64,000 nucleotides of DNA, from NCBI GenBank assembly GCA_949358305.1, contig OX442314.1, positions 8,239,060 through 8,303,059 of the forward strand. Direction: 5' to 3'. The notes beneath the pieces were generated by a model. It worked only from the letters and a program-made list of their open reading frames with translations, did no database searches and had not been told where the DNA came from. The position numbers and the translations under genes were made by a program. The DNA is from Strigamia acuminata. Its lineage: Eukaryota; Arthropoda; Chilopoda; Geophilomorpha; Linotaeniidae. Positions 41,874 to 56,800 of this stretch are shown here, piece after piece. Numbering within the stretch: position 1 is the first letter of the stretch; each line of letters begins with the position of its first letter.

Positions 41874-44800
41874 CTAGGAAGATGAGGCTTGATCTTTGCG
41901 TCCAGAAAAGGAAATTACAGATCGGATCCCTTTGACTGATGTCTAGGGGGAAGATAAAGAAAGAAATGTGAGTTGTCACCATCTCAAGACAGGGCTCACA
42001 ATTCATTGCATTCGGGGACAGCGACAACAAGGGTTTTTCCTCATCTAACAAGTGTAAATAAGGGAACGATGCAACCCAAGAGTAATGAATGATAAAACAA
42101 AGTGTTTTTTTTTTAACAAAATTATAAAATCATGCGCCGGGAGGGATAAAGATCTTGAAATCTCAATTCGAAAAGATTTAAAGTTATAGCGTTTGAATGG
42201 CGCTGATTGGTGCAATCGCGGTGTCGGTGTTCAGAGTTTGTCCGAAGTTGATATCGATGTATTTTTCTAGATGTTAGGTGTGGGGAATAAATATAAAGGC
42301 ACTTAAAAATTGGATGTAAAATTAACAAACTGAAAATATATTTATTGTATTATTTATTAGGATGTTACTTAATATCAAAATGAAGTTACTGTGGTCTGTT
42401 TATCACATTTGGATATGATCAGTTTTAATTTGAAAAAACAAAAAAAAATTTCTATATTTGCTTGTTCTGAATATTTTTGTTAAAATTCAACAACTCTGAA
42501 ATTTTTTGTTAAAATTCAACAATTCTGAAATTTTTGTTAAAATTCAACAATTCTGAAATTTTTGTTAAAATTCAACAATTCTAAATTTTTTGTTAAAATT
42601 CAACAATTCTGAAATTTTTGTTAAAATTCAACAATTATCAAATTTTTGTTAAAATTCAACAATTATCAATTTTTTTTGTTAAAATTCAACAATTATCAAA
42701 TTTTTGTTAAAATTCAACAATTATCAATTTTTTTTGTTAAAATTCAACAATTATCAATTTTTTTTGTTAAAATTCAACAAATATCAGAAATTTTTATTTA
42801 AATTTAACAATTTTCTGAAATTTTTGTAAAAATTCAACAATTATCAAAAATTCTAGTTAAAATTTAACAATTATCAAAAATTCTAGTTAAAATTCAACAA
42901 TTATCAGAAATTCTTGTTAAAATTCAACAATTATCAAAAATTCTAGTTAAAATTCAACAATTATCAGAAATTCTTGTTAAAATTCAACAATTATCAGAAA
43001 TTTCAACAATAAATGAAAATGTTTTTATTTATAAACTTTAACAAACGATTTAAAACAAGTAAGCTTTAAATTTAGCCGTACTTGACTGCCGCTATCTCTT
43101 GTTTGTCTAAATACCTCAGTTTTGCTCACAAACTGTTTACCCACACGGCGTTATCATACCATTCCACACGGCACAAACTCCAAAACAAGACCATTCACCG
43201 GACACTGATGACGCTATTAATTAGACCAATCAGCACCATCCAGGTGCTCAACCTTTAATTGCTCGTTCTCTTAAAGCAGGTCAAAGAAACAATTGTCTCA
43301 TGCACAAAACTAAAACCAGTGTTGAACGAAAGTAACAAACAAAACATAAAATACAAAGAGAAAATAGAAAAACAAGCAGTAAAAAAATAAACAACCAAAT
43401 TAAGAGAGATAATGCGAGTACAGAATTAATGGAAGATGACATTTTGAAAAAAGTATCAGCACAATGTGCAAACTGTGGTGCAAACTCACGTCTTACCTTT
43501 TTCTTTGATCCACTAAGATATTCTTTGTACATCTCTGAGCGCAAATACCTCGAATAACTATCAGTCTTCATAAGTTGATAAACATGAGCCTTTAAACACA
43601 AATATATAACATCAAATTATTTTAATTCCCATTGCAGCCAGGTGTGGTGAGATGAGGTGAGGTGAGGTTAAGTCAGGGGTCGGCAAGTAATTTTAAGTGG
43701 GGTCCGGATACTATTGAAAATTTTTATCGAGGCCCAGACAAAAAAACTCATAATACTACTTACTAGTTTTAAATTTTTATTTTTTGACTCATTTAAGTAA
43801 TTATATAAAACACAATTCTTAAAAATTATTGCACGTAATTACACCCTACACCTTTGGCAGTCCAAGTTTCGACCTTCAGTGGTCCGGATACGGATGCCGA
43901 CCGCTGGGTTAGGTTAAAATGTCAATAAATGTCGAAATAATGACCGTCTAGCAAATGACTGGGGAACAAACGATACTACTTCGACTATGTTCATGTCCGA
44001 CATTAACGTATTATTTTAATGACATGTTGTGATTGGTTGAGATCTATTGATGTCGGTTCGTTTCCTAAACGCACGTTTTCGAGGTTTTATCTTCTTTTTT
44101 TGTCATGTCGGACATGAACGTAGCCACTTTGTATACAGTAGTTATACTCTAACCAACTACACGTTGGTCCTTTCTCCCATTGGTCGAGCCTCATTACTCC
44201 GACTGTACTGCCACTAGGAAAAGTATTTTTTTTATTTTTTTTATTTTGTGGCTTATTCTAATGATAAAAATGATGAAATTTTATTTGTATTTTATAATAA
44301 AATGTTTTTTCCATTCATGAAATAAAGTTTTATGCTGTTTTTAATTCATCATACATGTTGGTTTAGTTTATTGGTTGCTTTGTCCGAAAAGCAAACAATG
44401 TTTGAATTTTTTCCATTACAATGTCTGTACAATGTCTGTACATCAATTCTGGGAGAAAGAACCAAGTTGTAGTTGTAGAGTATGATGCTGACGTTATCTC
44501 AACATTTTTATGTTGTATAGGGACTTAAGAAGTTTTAATTTTCATCAATACAATTTTATTTTATCCCATTGATGCATTGAAGTGACACCACAAAACCAAA
44601 ACACAAGCATCTAAAAATCGACTTTTTGAAAGCAGCCTATGTAATGAATTAGGTGTCAAGTCAGTGAAATCCCTAGGAGTATAGGGCATCCGGTCTTGAG
44701 CGGTTTCCTCTAGTCCGGAAATAGACAAAAAAGAAGCTAATATCCTGTCTGGAGGAACTGAATATTAAATTAAGTGGCAATGATTAAAAACTAAAATCAG

Positions 44801-47800
44801 ATAAAGCCGCACTTACGTTATGGCAAACAAAAAGAGTTACCACCAATTCCACCCTAAAGCGGTACGGTGGAAACAGAAGAGAGCGGGTAAAATTTAAAAG
44901 CTGGCTTTTACTTGAAAACGCAGCTAAAAACTCACCTGCTTGAGCAAACACAAGCCTGCGTTTCCATCACAGCTTTGCTTTGAAGCCAGTTTGTACTCAC
45001 TCGCTCCAATCAAACTGAGTTTGATATACCAGCAAGTTAAGCGACGCGAAACAATCACTAAAAACCAACTGGAATTTTACCCGCTCCCTTGTGTTTCCAC
45101 CTTTAAACGGGAAGAAGCAAGTCAACTTCAAAAGCTTGCAGGTTACCGTTACCGTTACCGATACCTATAGCAGCTTGCTGCTTAAAGCGAGGTAATATGG
45201 TAAGACATTAGAGAGTTTGCGGGATGTATTTTTCCCTTACAGTTAAAGACTATACAGTATAAAAATAGTGTAAGGAAAAAATGATAAATTAAGTTTTTGC
45301 GGGCTGCACTTTTCCCTTATCACTACACTATTTCAGCCAACTACTGACAGTTAGTTATTTTGGACCTAAAAATTCAATTTGGGGACGTAAATGTGCAAAT
45401 TTCTGCATAAAATTCCATTATTATGCCTATAAAGTATGGTTTTGGGCCTAAAATTCAATTTAGGGCCTCACTTATCATTCAATCTCCGTACCTATGACTG
45501 TGATGTGTTTGATCGGGACAACAAAATAATCGCCATTTGCAATGGGCGGAGCTTAAAATTTAGTGTTCTCAATTCTGATTGGCTGCGCTATATTTTAATT
45601 TAGTGTTGAAAACGATACACTAAAGATTTTTCCCTTACGATATGGCACTAAAATAGTGTAACGTGGCACAAAATAAGGGAAAAATGCATGCCGCAAACTC
45701 TATTAGAAAGCCGCATCTGGGGCCCAGGACAGAAAACGGAATGTGGGCAACTTCAAAAAAGGCAATTAAGGGGTTCAAAAGAGCCTTAAACATGAGTCCA
45801 AAGCAGGTTATTCTTTTGTAATGCTTACAGTTGCTTCATCAAATGTCCACCTGTCTGGATTTGCCATGTTTTGTTTAGTTACATCTGCACTTCTTGAGTC
45901 TATATTTATAGGAACATTGGCATCAGGTGCTAAATATTCCCTTGAGAACAAAAGATAATTTGAAAATGAAATGAAAAGAGTTGAAGGATAATTATTTATT
46001 TCATCTCACTGCCAAATGTCTTGAACTTTGGATTGAATATCTTTTGCGGGTAGACACTTCAATTCTTGCACTGCATCCCAAAATCTAAGAAAAAGAAATT
46101 TAAGGTTTTGGAATAATTTTTTTTTTTTTTTTAGATGTTGACTGGAGGAATAAAACTTGCTTGAGATTTTCAGCACTGAATTCCTTTTCAAGAAATTTCA
46201 TAAACTGGTCCCGGCCGGCAGGATCCTTTAGGAGTTCTTGCAATGAGAAACCCCACCGCCGGACACGCCGCACCGACACATCTTTCCTGAGTATCAAATT
46301 GAATTGTCAAATGAGATTATTAAAGTAAAAACACTGGACAAAAGTAGTAAACAAAAAGATAATTCCCTCAAAATGAACTTTTTGTTTGACGGCCAATTTT
46401 GCACTAAAAAATAAAAATACATTTTTGCAGTAAAAAAAAATTCGTTTTGCAGTAAAAAAAATGCATTTTGGAGTTAAAAAAATGCATTTTTGTTGTAAGA
46501 AAATTCATTTTTGCAGAAGAAATCCATTTTTGCACATAAAAATACATAATTGCATGTAAAAATCCATTTTTGCAAATAAAATACATTTTTGCAAAAAAAA
46601 TGGATTTTTTGCATCTAAAAATTAATTTTTGCACCCAAAAATTGATTTTTGCACCCAAAAATTGATTTTTGCACCCAAAAATTGATTTTTGCACCCAAAA
46701 ATTGATTTTTGCACCCAAAAATTGATTTTTGCACCCAAAAATTGATTTTTGCACCCAAAAATTGATTTTTGCACCCAAAAATTGATTTTTGCACCCAAAA
46801 ATTGATTTTTGCACCCAAAAATTGATTTTTGCACCCAAAAATTAATCTTTATACCTAAAATTTAATTTTTTGCACATAAAATTTCATTTTTGCATATAAA
46901 ATTTCATTTTTGCACTGTAAAGTACATTTTTGGACTGTAAAGTACATTTTTGCACTGTAAAGTACATTTTTGCACTGTAAAGTACATTTACGCACTTGTA
47001 ATGTACATTTTTGCAATTGTAAAGTACATTTTTGTAACTAAAACAACATTTTTGCAGATAAAAGATACAGCAATTTGTTGTCTTGTCGCATTAATTTTTC
47101 AGATTCGTGATGGGTTTAATGTGCGTCAGTGAGTAACACTTCGCGTTCGTTTTATTTGGCAGACAATAATCCTTACGACTGTTTGTCTTGTTCCCAGAAC
47201 TCAATGTTATCGGTAATCCATGGGTTTGATGGTTCTGGCGTTGTAATGAACGGATCATATTCTTGGTATTGCTCAAAATAATTTATGTAACTACAAAAGA
47301 GAACAACAAAATAACTATGCGAATAAAATAAAACAACAAACAAACGTACGATTCAGCCACTTTTGATATCTTCACATTCCTGTGGTCTAATTTCTGTTTC
47401 AACGTCTCTATCTGCAAATAAAAAACAAACATATAATAATACTTGAATTTTTGTTGTCTTAATTTGTCCTTACCTCTTTTTTAAGTGTCTCTATTGGATT
47501 TTGTAAGTCCGCTTCGGAAACACTTGGACTTATTCTTCCACCTGGTACAGCAAACTGCATGTGCTTAAAGAAACAATTTCAAAATCAACAAGGAACAAAA
47601 GTAAAAACAGTAGAAGACTGGAGATTTCAAGTTTTAGGATAGCCAAATCCCAAAAATCCAATAAAATACATGAAATTCTTAGAAATTCTAAATATTGAAG
47701 CAAAGTCTTAACAATAGCAAATGTTTAAAATTCTACCAAATCCTAAAACAAGTGTTTTCAATCCTATCAAATCTTGAAATAAATCTTGAAAATCCTAAAA

Positions 47801-50800
47801 TCCATAGCAAATCCATGAAATCTTTAGAAAAACCATCAAATCTTTAGAAAAACCATCAAATCTTTAGAAAAACCATCAAATCTTTAGAAAAACCATCAAA
47901 TCTTTAGAAAAACCATCAAATCTTTAGAAAAACCATCAAATCTTTAGAAAAACCATAAAATCTTTAGTAAATCCAAGAAATCTTTAATAAATCCATGAAA
48001 TCTTTAGTAAATCCATGAAATTTTTAGTAAATTCATGAAATCTTTAGTAAATCCATGAAATCTTTAGTAAATCCATGAAATCTTTAGTAAATCCATGAAA
48101 TCTTTAGTAAATCCATGAAATCTTTAGTAAATCCATGAAATCTTTAGTAAATTCATGAAATCTTTAGTAAATCCATACAATCTTTAGTAAATCCATGAAA
48201 TCTTTAGTAAACCCATGAAATTTTTAGTAAATCCATCAAATCTTTAGTAAATCCATCAAATCTTTAATAAATCCAAAAAATCTTTAGTACATGAATCAAA
48301 TCTTTAGTAAATGCATCAAATCTTTAGTAAATCCATCAAGTCTTTATTAATCCATTAAATGTTTAGAAAATCTTTAATTCATAAATGTTTAATATCTTGC
48401 AGGATTTAACAGTGACTACCAAATCCTTTTACAATATTAAATTATTTGTTTTATAATCCTGCTTTAAACTCCACTCAAAGTATAAAAACATAATGAGTAT
48501 CAAATAGGGCACATGCAACATGCAACTCCAGTACCAACAAACAACAAGCTCTATAGAGCAGAGAAACATGACCATTCCATAATAAAAATGTAAACAAATC
48601 ATAAAAAAACACTAAATGCAAAACAGGACTGAGATTTATCATTCATCAACACAAACATCTCTTTGTTCCATCATCTGAAACCACACAGATCAAGAATCAA
48701 TGATAACTATCACATGTCCAGTCGCCATTAATGTTTAAACTGATGTATGATGGATTAGTTCACAATCTACACAACATCTGTGCATTTAGTCGAGTTTAAT
48801 TCAGATTTCGACTTTAAACTTCATCTTCCCAAGGAAAAAAAAAGAATATTAAATCATGAAGCAATTATTTAAGTAAAATTTTCAAATTTTCAATAAGTTA
48901 CGTCATTTATGAACGGCCCCAAAGGCCTGCCCTACAGAAGAGAATTCCGTTTATTTTTGGGCACTTCCTCCTATGAACTCATTCACGTTCATGAACTTGA
49001 ACCAAAAGATTAAAACTGCTTGTTTATAAATGTCGTTTACTCTAAATGACAGCTACTACGTGAGTTTGCCTAAGTGTTCTATGGTTGGTCGATAAATTGA
49101 TGGATTGACTACAAACACCAATTATGCGTGTTCTACATGTCTTTCAATTTGCTGTTTGTTGAAATTTACAGCATTCACCAGATTACCTACTGAACTAAAA
49201 GCGTGTTCAATTTTCTACTTTCACTTTTAGATTACAAAGTGTCAGTGCATCGTGGGAATACATGTCGTATGTCGGTTTATCGGGAAGAACCAAAGGTCCA
49301 TCAGCATAACTCTGTCCACCAGAAGAAGTTGTAGATCCCAGAGGTAGAATGGGAGACTGGATGATGCAAGAGTTGACACGTATAAAAGCCCAATGTAAAT
49401 TAGACGGAAACTATAAATGTGACCAGCAAACGCAACAATTGCGTCTTGCGGTCCTTCCACTCTTGTTCACCATGCTGACACTCAGGGAAATGGTTAAACC
49501 AGGAATGTCGAACCTTTTGGTTTCCGCAAGCCCAGGTCGGATCCCTTCATCGAATCCCGTTTCATCGAATCCAGAATTCTTAAAGTGTCAAATGGGCTCC
49601 GCAGTGCGTAGATAAAAAAAACCGTTAAGGGGAGGTTGGGGGGTTCAAGGGGGGACAAGAAAAAAAAAGTTATCATATTTAGGTAACCGAAACGGGATTT
49701 GATAAAACTGGATTCGATGAAATGACCCAACTTCCTGCGAGCCACAATGGAAGAAGAGGAATTGTCTCGGTCCACACACCCCTTACATCCAGGGGTATAC
49801 CTTCAGATCTCGTTCGTCTCGTAATCTCGGTCTCAGAGATCTCCATTTTTTTTTTACGATGCATATTCACCATCAAGATAAGGCAGAAAACACTAGTTTC
49901 AAGATTAAAAAATATTTATACATTTATGTTTCCTTAATGGAAATAATGAAAATAACTAAATTTTTAAAACGATTAAATTAATTTGGTTAAATTGCTCCGT
50001 TTGTTGTTCGGCCAAATTATCTTTATCTAAAAAACTCCATCAAACTAAACCTTGATGTCTTTAAGAAGTAAATAAAAGTGGATTTGTTTTTATTTTGTCT
50101 CTCCTTTAAACACCATCTTTTTTTCTAGTGGAGAGAATTCAACTGTAAACAACAAACCAGCTTGAAGCGGGACACATCCATCTAAGCTAATAGGGTACAT
50201 TGAAAATAAGTGTGCAAATCGAAGCAAACCCTTGTAAAAATAAAGAAAATTAACATTAAGGTTTAATCAAATTTGCTCCGATAAAGTAATTTAAAAAAAT
50301 TAAAATTAAAATTAAAATACTAGAAAGCCTAAATTCCACCCAAAGCTATTTAAAAATCTGGTTTGTTCATTAATTACCAACAATTAGCCCTTAACACATG
50401 CAACAAAGACATGTTGTCACAACAAAATGATGATTTATCATTGCAGCTGCACTAACAACAACCACACATTTAATAAAGGAAAAGTGAGAAAATCTGACTG
50501 GCTTTAAATTTATCATCATCAAACTCACTGTTTCTTCTTGTATTTAGTTTGGAGCCACGCAACCTAACCTAACCTAACCAAACCAAATAACTCATTTTGT
50601 TGATCGTTTATGTTGATCATTGTTTGTTAGTAATATTGTTTAGATATTGTATCACTAAATTCAATTGTATATGTGGTTGCCAAAAATAAAATAAATACTT
50701 AGAATGAAAATTTGGATATGAAGCTTTAATGCAAACTTAAATGATGCATCAACAGTTTTGGTGCAGCAATGGTGATCGGTAATGTCGCTGTGGAAAAAAA

Positions 50801-53800
50801 TGAATGCATACCAGTTCACACTTCAAACTAAATATGTTGACTGTTCTGGTTCCGGCATTCGAACAAACTGCGCGAAGACATTCACCATGTTTACATCGTC
50901 ACAGTTTTCCAGATAAATGAATATTCGGATTTTATTTATCTGGATAACCGTTTGCGTTTACATGACGTTAGTTTTCTGGTAAACGTGACGTCATACGAGA
51001 ATTACCTATACTGCCCTTTGATTATCTGGAACAACAAAATTGCTGTTCATCCATTTCAGCCAAACAAATGAAATGGTGGGTAGGAAAGAGGTTTTTGCTC
51101 GAATCTTTGCAATGGTGCCTAATATGCAAATTCTGATCCCAAAAATGGTGGTTTTAGCTGATTTCACATTGATTTTGGTACCAAATGTCGTTGGTATGTA
51201 GGCCTAACGTATTTTTACTACAACGATCCGACCATATCTCGATCCAAGTTTTTGAATTTTTGCATCCACGAGTGTTTACTTGCAGTTTTCAATGCGCAAA
51301 ACGCCCAAAATCTAGCTCGTACAACTGGAATTTAGTTTTCCAGATAAGTCTGTCTTTTCTAAAAAACTGATTTGTTTACATGATCAATTTTCCAGAAAGG
51401 TAAAATTCGCATTTTCAGTTATCCAGATAACTGGGTACATGTAAACATGGTAATTGTTTCCGGTTCGACAAATTTGTATCGCTAAAGTGTGTCCCAGTTT
51501 TTTATTTCCAAAATCTGGTCACCATCATCCCCAATGCCATTTTATACGATAGCACTTATCTACTCACGATTGGTTAAATCAGGCCACATGATAATCGCCA
51601 CATTAATGAAACCCCTTATTGACTTTCACGATCAATAAAATAACACCCCCAAGCAGATCTTCCCACGTTTGATCCATCTTTTATCTCATTTTCCGCTCGG
51701 ATGAGTACAATTCAAAACTTTTAAACCTCCGAGCCAACAAGCAGTTCATCACTGTCAATTGACAAACGACACAATCAGTGCAGATAAAAGTGTTTAACTG
51801 CTGCCTCTATTTAACCTCCCATTCACTTATCAACTCCTCATTCAGATGAACGATCAACACTTACCTTAGCGCTTTTAATCGGTTTGTTCATCCGACACGC
51901 CTTCTTTATATCAATTTCCGTCGTATTTACGCAACCCGGCTGCAATTAAAAAACAATAATAATCACACTAATTACCAAACAATTGATTAGTGTTTATTTC
52001 ATGTCACCGCTAATGAGCACTTATCATATTATACAAGACATAAATCATAATGCAAAAATGGCTTAAATTTAATTAGAATTATGACATTAATGCATTAATT
52101 TACTCATTTGGAGTGAGTCAAGTGTCAACTACGGTAGGATGCACAGCCAATATAATAGGTGCATTCAAAGGGTGTTTTGACTGTTTTAAGAATTTCTATG
52201 AACAGAATGGACACCAAAAACAGCCATAATACCTAGAAAGTTTAAATCTAGTTCTGGTTCTTGGTGCGAACGCATCTAGTCCAAAATTAGGGGTTTCTTC
52301 ATTTCGTCGCCCTTCATTTCGTCGCCGTGTCATTTCGTCACCAAAAACGGCGACGAAATGACACTCAAAACGGAAAAAGGGCGACGAAATGAAGGGCGAC
52401 GAAATGAAGGGCGACGAAATGATATGGTTGAACAACCAAAACAACCAAAACTGAACAGAAGGGCGACAAAATAACACGGCGACGAAATGAAGGGCGACGA
52501 AATGATACGGCTAAGTAGCCGAAACAACCCAAACTCAACACGAAGTGGTGGGATTAAAAAAGGAAATGATGGCAAACTTATGGCACTATAATGGCAAAAT
52601 TATGGCAAAATTGTGACCAAATTGTGGCCAAATTCTGACAAACTTGTGGCGAAATTATGGCCAAATTCTGACAAACTTGTGGCGAAATTATGGCCAAATT
52701 CTGACAAACTTGTGGCGAAATTATGGCCAAATTGTGGCCAACTTGTGGCTAAATTCTCGCAAACTTGTGGCCAAATTGTGGCTAAATTGTTGCCACAACA
52801 ATAACATGGCGACAAAATGATATGGCGACGAAATGATATGGCGACGAAATGATATGGTGACGAAATGATATGGCGACGAAATGATAGGCGACGAAATGAT
52901 AGGTTGATGAAATGAGGGCGACGAAATGAAAAAAAATTTTTAAAAAAAACATTTAGCAAAAAAAAGTATGAGGGCGACGAAATGAATGACGACTAAATGA
53001 AGTGACTTCTTAACAAAGTAAAGGTGGCACAATCTTTTGCCTTTGCCATCTAGTACTTTCACTTTTTTTTCTATTACAGTAGTTCAAGATTTTTATTTTG
53101 TCAATCCATCATGTTTCTTGGTGCACATTTTCCAAGTCTTCTATGTTCTCATTTGAGATCTTGACCCTATGAACCCACCGCTGCACTACAAGAAGTTCTT
53201 GCACATGCTTTAAACCAATACAACATAAGGTTTCAAGCTTGTTCTTTACCCTTAACATGTAAAAGCTATTAGCAACAATACTATGAACATGTTGGTTTAA
53301 ACACCATCACATTAATTGTCAAATGTGATGAAGCCAACACAGTTCAATAAAACACGTTGGATTGCAATTACAAGCGGTGGGAAAGAGGATCTCCAACAGT
53401 AAATCTTCTTTACATTACAGCTATAATAGGTAAGCTAAGTGGTGTAATATTGACTCTACAAGAGGGGTTGGATCAAAAAATGGCTCACTGTTGACTTAAC
53501 TAGATAAATAATAAATACAACTTCTAAGCCCGGCAGTAAACAGAACTGAGTAAATACGAAGCTTCCGTATCGCACTTTGCAGACCTTGCAAATTTTGTTG
53601 TTCTGGGCCTTGCTAGATGCAACTACCGTATGTCTTCGATTCTTCGACGCCATTGATTGTGAGACGCACCCCGCATCTTTAAATGCCAATCACTAGCAAG
53701 TACACTTTTAAAGTGCTTCATTTTTGAGTATTCACACTCTGTACTGTACTATACTTTGGCTAACTATAAGGTTAGCCTTTCTCCCATTGGCCAAGCCATT

Positions 53801-56800
53801 TCACCTGTGTAGTGATACAAACAAATAAACCAAAACACTAGAATTGTAATTGATGTACAGACATTGTAATCGATTGTCTAGGTAACGACAAAATATTCAA
53901 AATTGTTTGCTTTCCAGACAAAGCAATCAATAAACTGAACAAACTTGTGTTGAATTAACCCTCAGATGGACAATCTCCAAAGACGACGCTTTGGTGCCCA
54001 CAACGTACCGATTTGGGTGCAAAATAATTAAATAAAAAAGGCCCGTAGCTGAAGCGCTTTAGGATAGTGCGAAAAATTGTCGCACTTGGAGCTACTGTAA
54101 TCAATTAGTTTTTTGCTTGGCGCACGTGCCATACAGGACTACTAGCGCCATACGGCGTCTACTGGTAAAATTTGAAAGCACTTAGTAGAAGCGCTTTTAT
54201 AAGATTGGGAAAAGCCAACTTAAATTTAAGCTGGAATTTCTAAGGGGCAGAATTTTAAAAGGTGAATAAATAAATAAATAACGTACAGAACACTCCACAT
54301 TTTTTTTACACAAACTTTTGTGTTGTGTGAACAAAGTCAGAAATTTTCAGAAAATTATATTAAGCCAAAAAAAAGATTTCCTATTCAAGAAGAGTGTTGC
54401 ACCCAAATAGGTATAGGGTTGTCCATCTGAGGGTTTAAAACAACATAAAACTGTATTTTATAAATGAAAAAAAAAATATTTTATTATAAAATACAATTAA
54501 AATTTTATCATTTTATCCATTATAATAATCACAAAAAAAAATACTTTTCCTAGTGGCAGTACACAGTCTACAGTTAGGAGTAATGAGGCTCGGCCAATGA
54601 GAGAATGGCCAACCTTATAGTTGGCCCGACTATACATCAACTGATAAATTTCTAGTGGAGATTATTCCTATCGTTAACGTTCATTTTACAAACGAAATAG
54701 CAGATGCCAATTTTTTTAGATTTTTATATTGTTTCCTTTGAGAATGTGATAAAAACTCACTCACAAGGGGAGGGCACCAATAAGCTATCACAGATTGTTG
54801 TAATATTAAACAAGAAGGATTGTTATATCATGCTGAATGAGACCCTAAAATAATTTCATTCCATAAACAGCCAACAATGCAAACAATGAGCTGAAAGTTG
54901 GCACTATTTTGTCTGTGTATACATCAAATCTGAGCAATCAGGCCTAGTGTATGAATACTGTAAACAACAGTTGCTAGGTAAAAAATAGTTCCAAGATCCA
55001 AGTTCAATTTTATCATTTGAGATTCAATGATGTCATTTCCTCTTTTGATATCACATGACATATGACATCAGAACTTTGTTCAACAACATGACTGTCTTCA
55101 TGAAGACAATAATAGTTTGTAGTGGTGGTCCAGTGGTTAAGGCAATGGACTAGCTATCTTTCCACACAGGTTCAAATCCTGTTGTGTGTGAAAATTTTTA
55201 CATTCATTTTTTGTTAAATTTTAGCAGTTATTTTAATGTTTGTAATTTTATATTTGTTAAAAAATTAAAATTAATCAAATTAAAATTTTCTGAAAACAAA
55301 TATAAAATTACAAACATTAAAATAACTGCTAAAATTTAACAAAAATAAATGTAAAAATTTTCACACTCAACAGGATTTGAACCTGTGTGGAAAGATACCT
55401 AGTCCATTGCTTTAACCACTGGACCACCACTACAAACTATTATTGTCTTCATGAAGACAGTCATGTTGTTGAACAAAGTTCTGATGTCATATGTCATGTG
55501 ATATCAAAAGAGGAAATGACATCATTGAATCTCAAATGATAAAATTGAACTTGGATCTTGGAACTATTTTTTACCTAGCAACTGTTGTTTACAGTATTCA
55601 TACACTAGGCCTGATTGCTCAGATTTGATGTATACACAGACAAAATAGTGCCAACTTTCAGCTCATTGTTTGCATTGTTGGCTGTTTATGGAATGAAATT
55701 ATTTTAGGGTCTCATTCAGCATCAGCATGATATAACAATCCTTCTTGTTTAATATTACAACAATCTGTGATAGCTTATTGGTGCCCTCCCCTTGTCAGTG
55801 CACTTGCCCTCCAACAAGCAAAAAGAAGAGTGTTTTAAAATCAAACGACTGGCAAGTTACTTAGCCGGAGCAGAGCAGAGTAAATGGCCGCAACACGCGA
55901 TTCCAGCACATTGACACCTTCTGTCGAATCCCGTCATCAATATTTAATTGAAGCTCCCTTCCTTTTATCGCCATAGAGAAATACAATTAGGGGCAACCCT
56001 CCACCTTCACCTCTTTGGCTGCACGACCTAAGTGCACTCCCATTTGGCTGCACAATGTGCCAAAAGAACAAATCAATTCCGCACTTTTAAATCAAATCTA
56101 GATATTTCAAACAAGCGATTCCCATTTTCCAATCCATTCAACCTCCAAGATGGCCCTGTCCTTCAGTTCGCGACCGGTATCTTGATGTCAAGTTCACGCT
56201 GCGCATCCCATTCTGCACATACGATATCCTAATTCCAGTTGTTATTTAGCAGAATTACCTACTGCTTCAAATAAACGCCAGGTTCAAATAGGCGCCAGAA
56301 CGGCTACTATTCGAGGGTGGCTACAAAACGAAAGCGACTCTTAATACGGTAATTGTTATTCATACAATTAATATTTTACGTCATATCTTTGTAAAATTTA
56401 CAATTTACAGCTTGGTAGAGAAATGTTGTCGCTTTATTTCTTTTGTGTGCAACAAGCTTGACAACCGCATGTTAAATGCATGTGCAGAACGTGATGCGCA
56501 GTTTGAATTTGGCACCAAGATAAGCCTAAACGAGCCGCGCCACCGGTGCATCAGGAAAAGGGAAAATAAAATCAGCAAATTCGACACTTTCACTCATTTC
56601 CTCAACTTACCACGGGTCGATGCACGTCCCAAAAGGCCCTCTCTTGACTGTCGAGGACTTTCCTTTCCAGTTTATCTCTTTTTTTGTCGACTCTTAAAGA
56701 AGAAATAAATGTTTAAAAAAGGTTTTATTTTATTTACTTCCCAACACTGTACTTGGATTGAGCTTCTGCCTGCATGAATATAAATTCCCATTTTCTCGAA

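Larger units (their letters stand above)
54763..55795. repeat. 1-kb palindrome with a tRNA-like sequence in each arm
   Basis: The arms 54763-55258 and 55295-55795 are nearly perfect inverted copies with a 36-base AT-rich spacer. Each arm contains a tRNA-like unit (55119-55190 plus; 55362-55433 minus). It lies in the RGS intron between 56611 and 51939. Confidence 0.9.

Noticed and set aside
43281-43601. 106-aa minus-strand ORF as a separate gene
   Set aside because: Only its first 31 codons are the RGS exon 43589-43497; the rest is read-through past a GTAAGA donor.
46404-46838. 144-aa repetitive ORF
   Set aside because: Product of the 21-bp intronic array; no independent support.
55119-55190. 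Functional tRNA gene
   Set aside because: A/B boxes and T-stem are present but the acceptor stem does not pair and the D-stem is weak.
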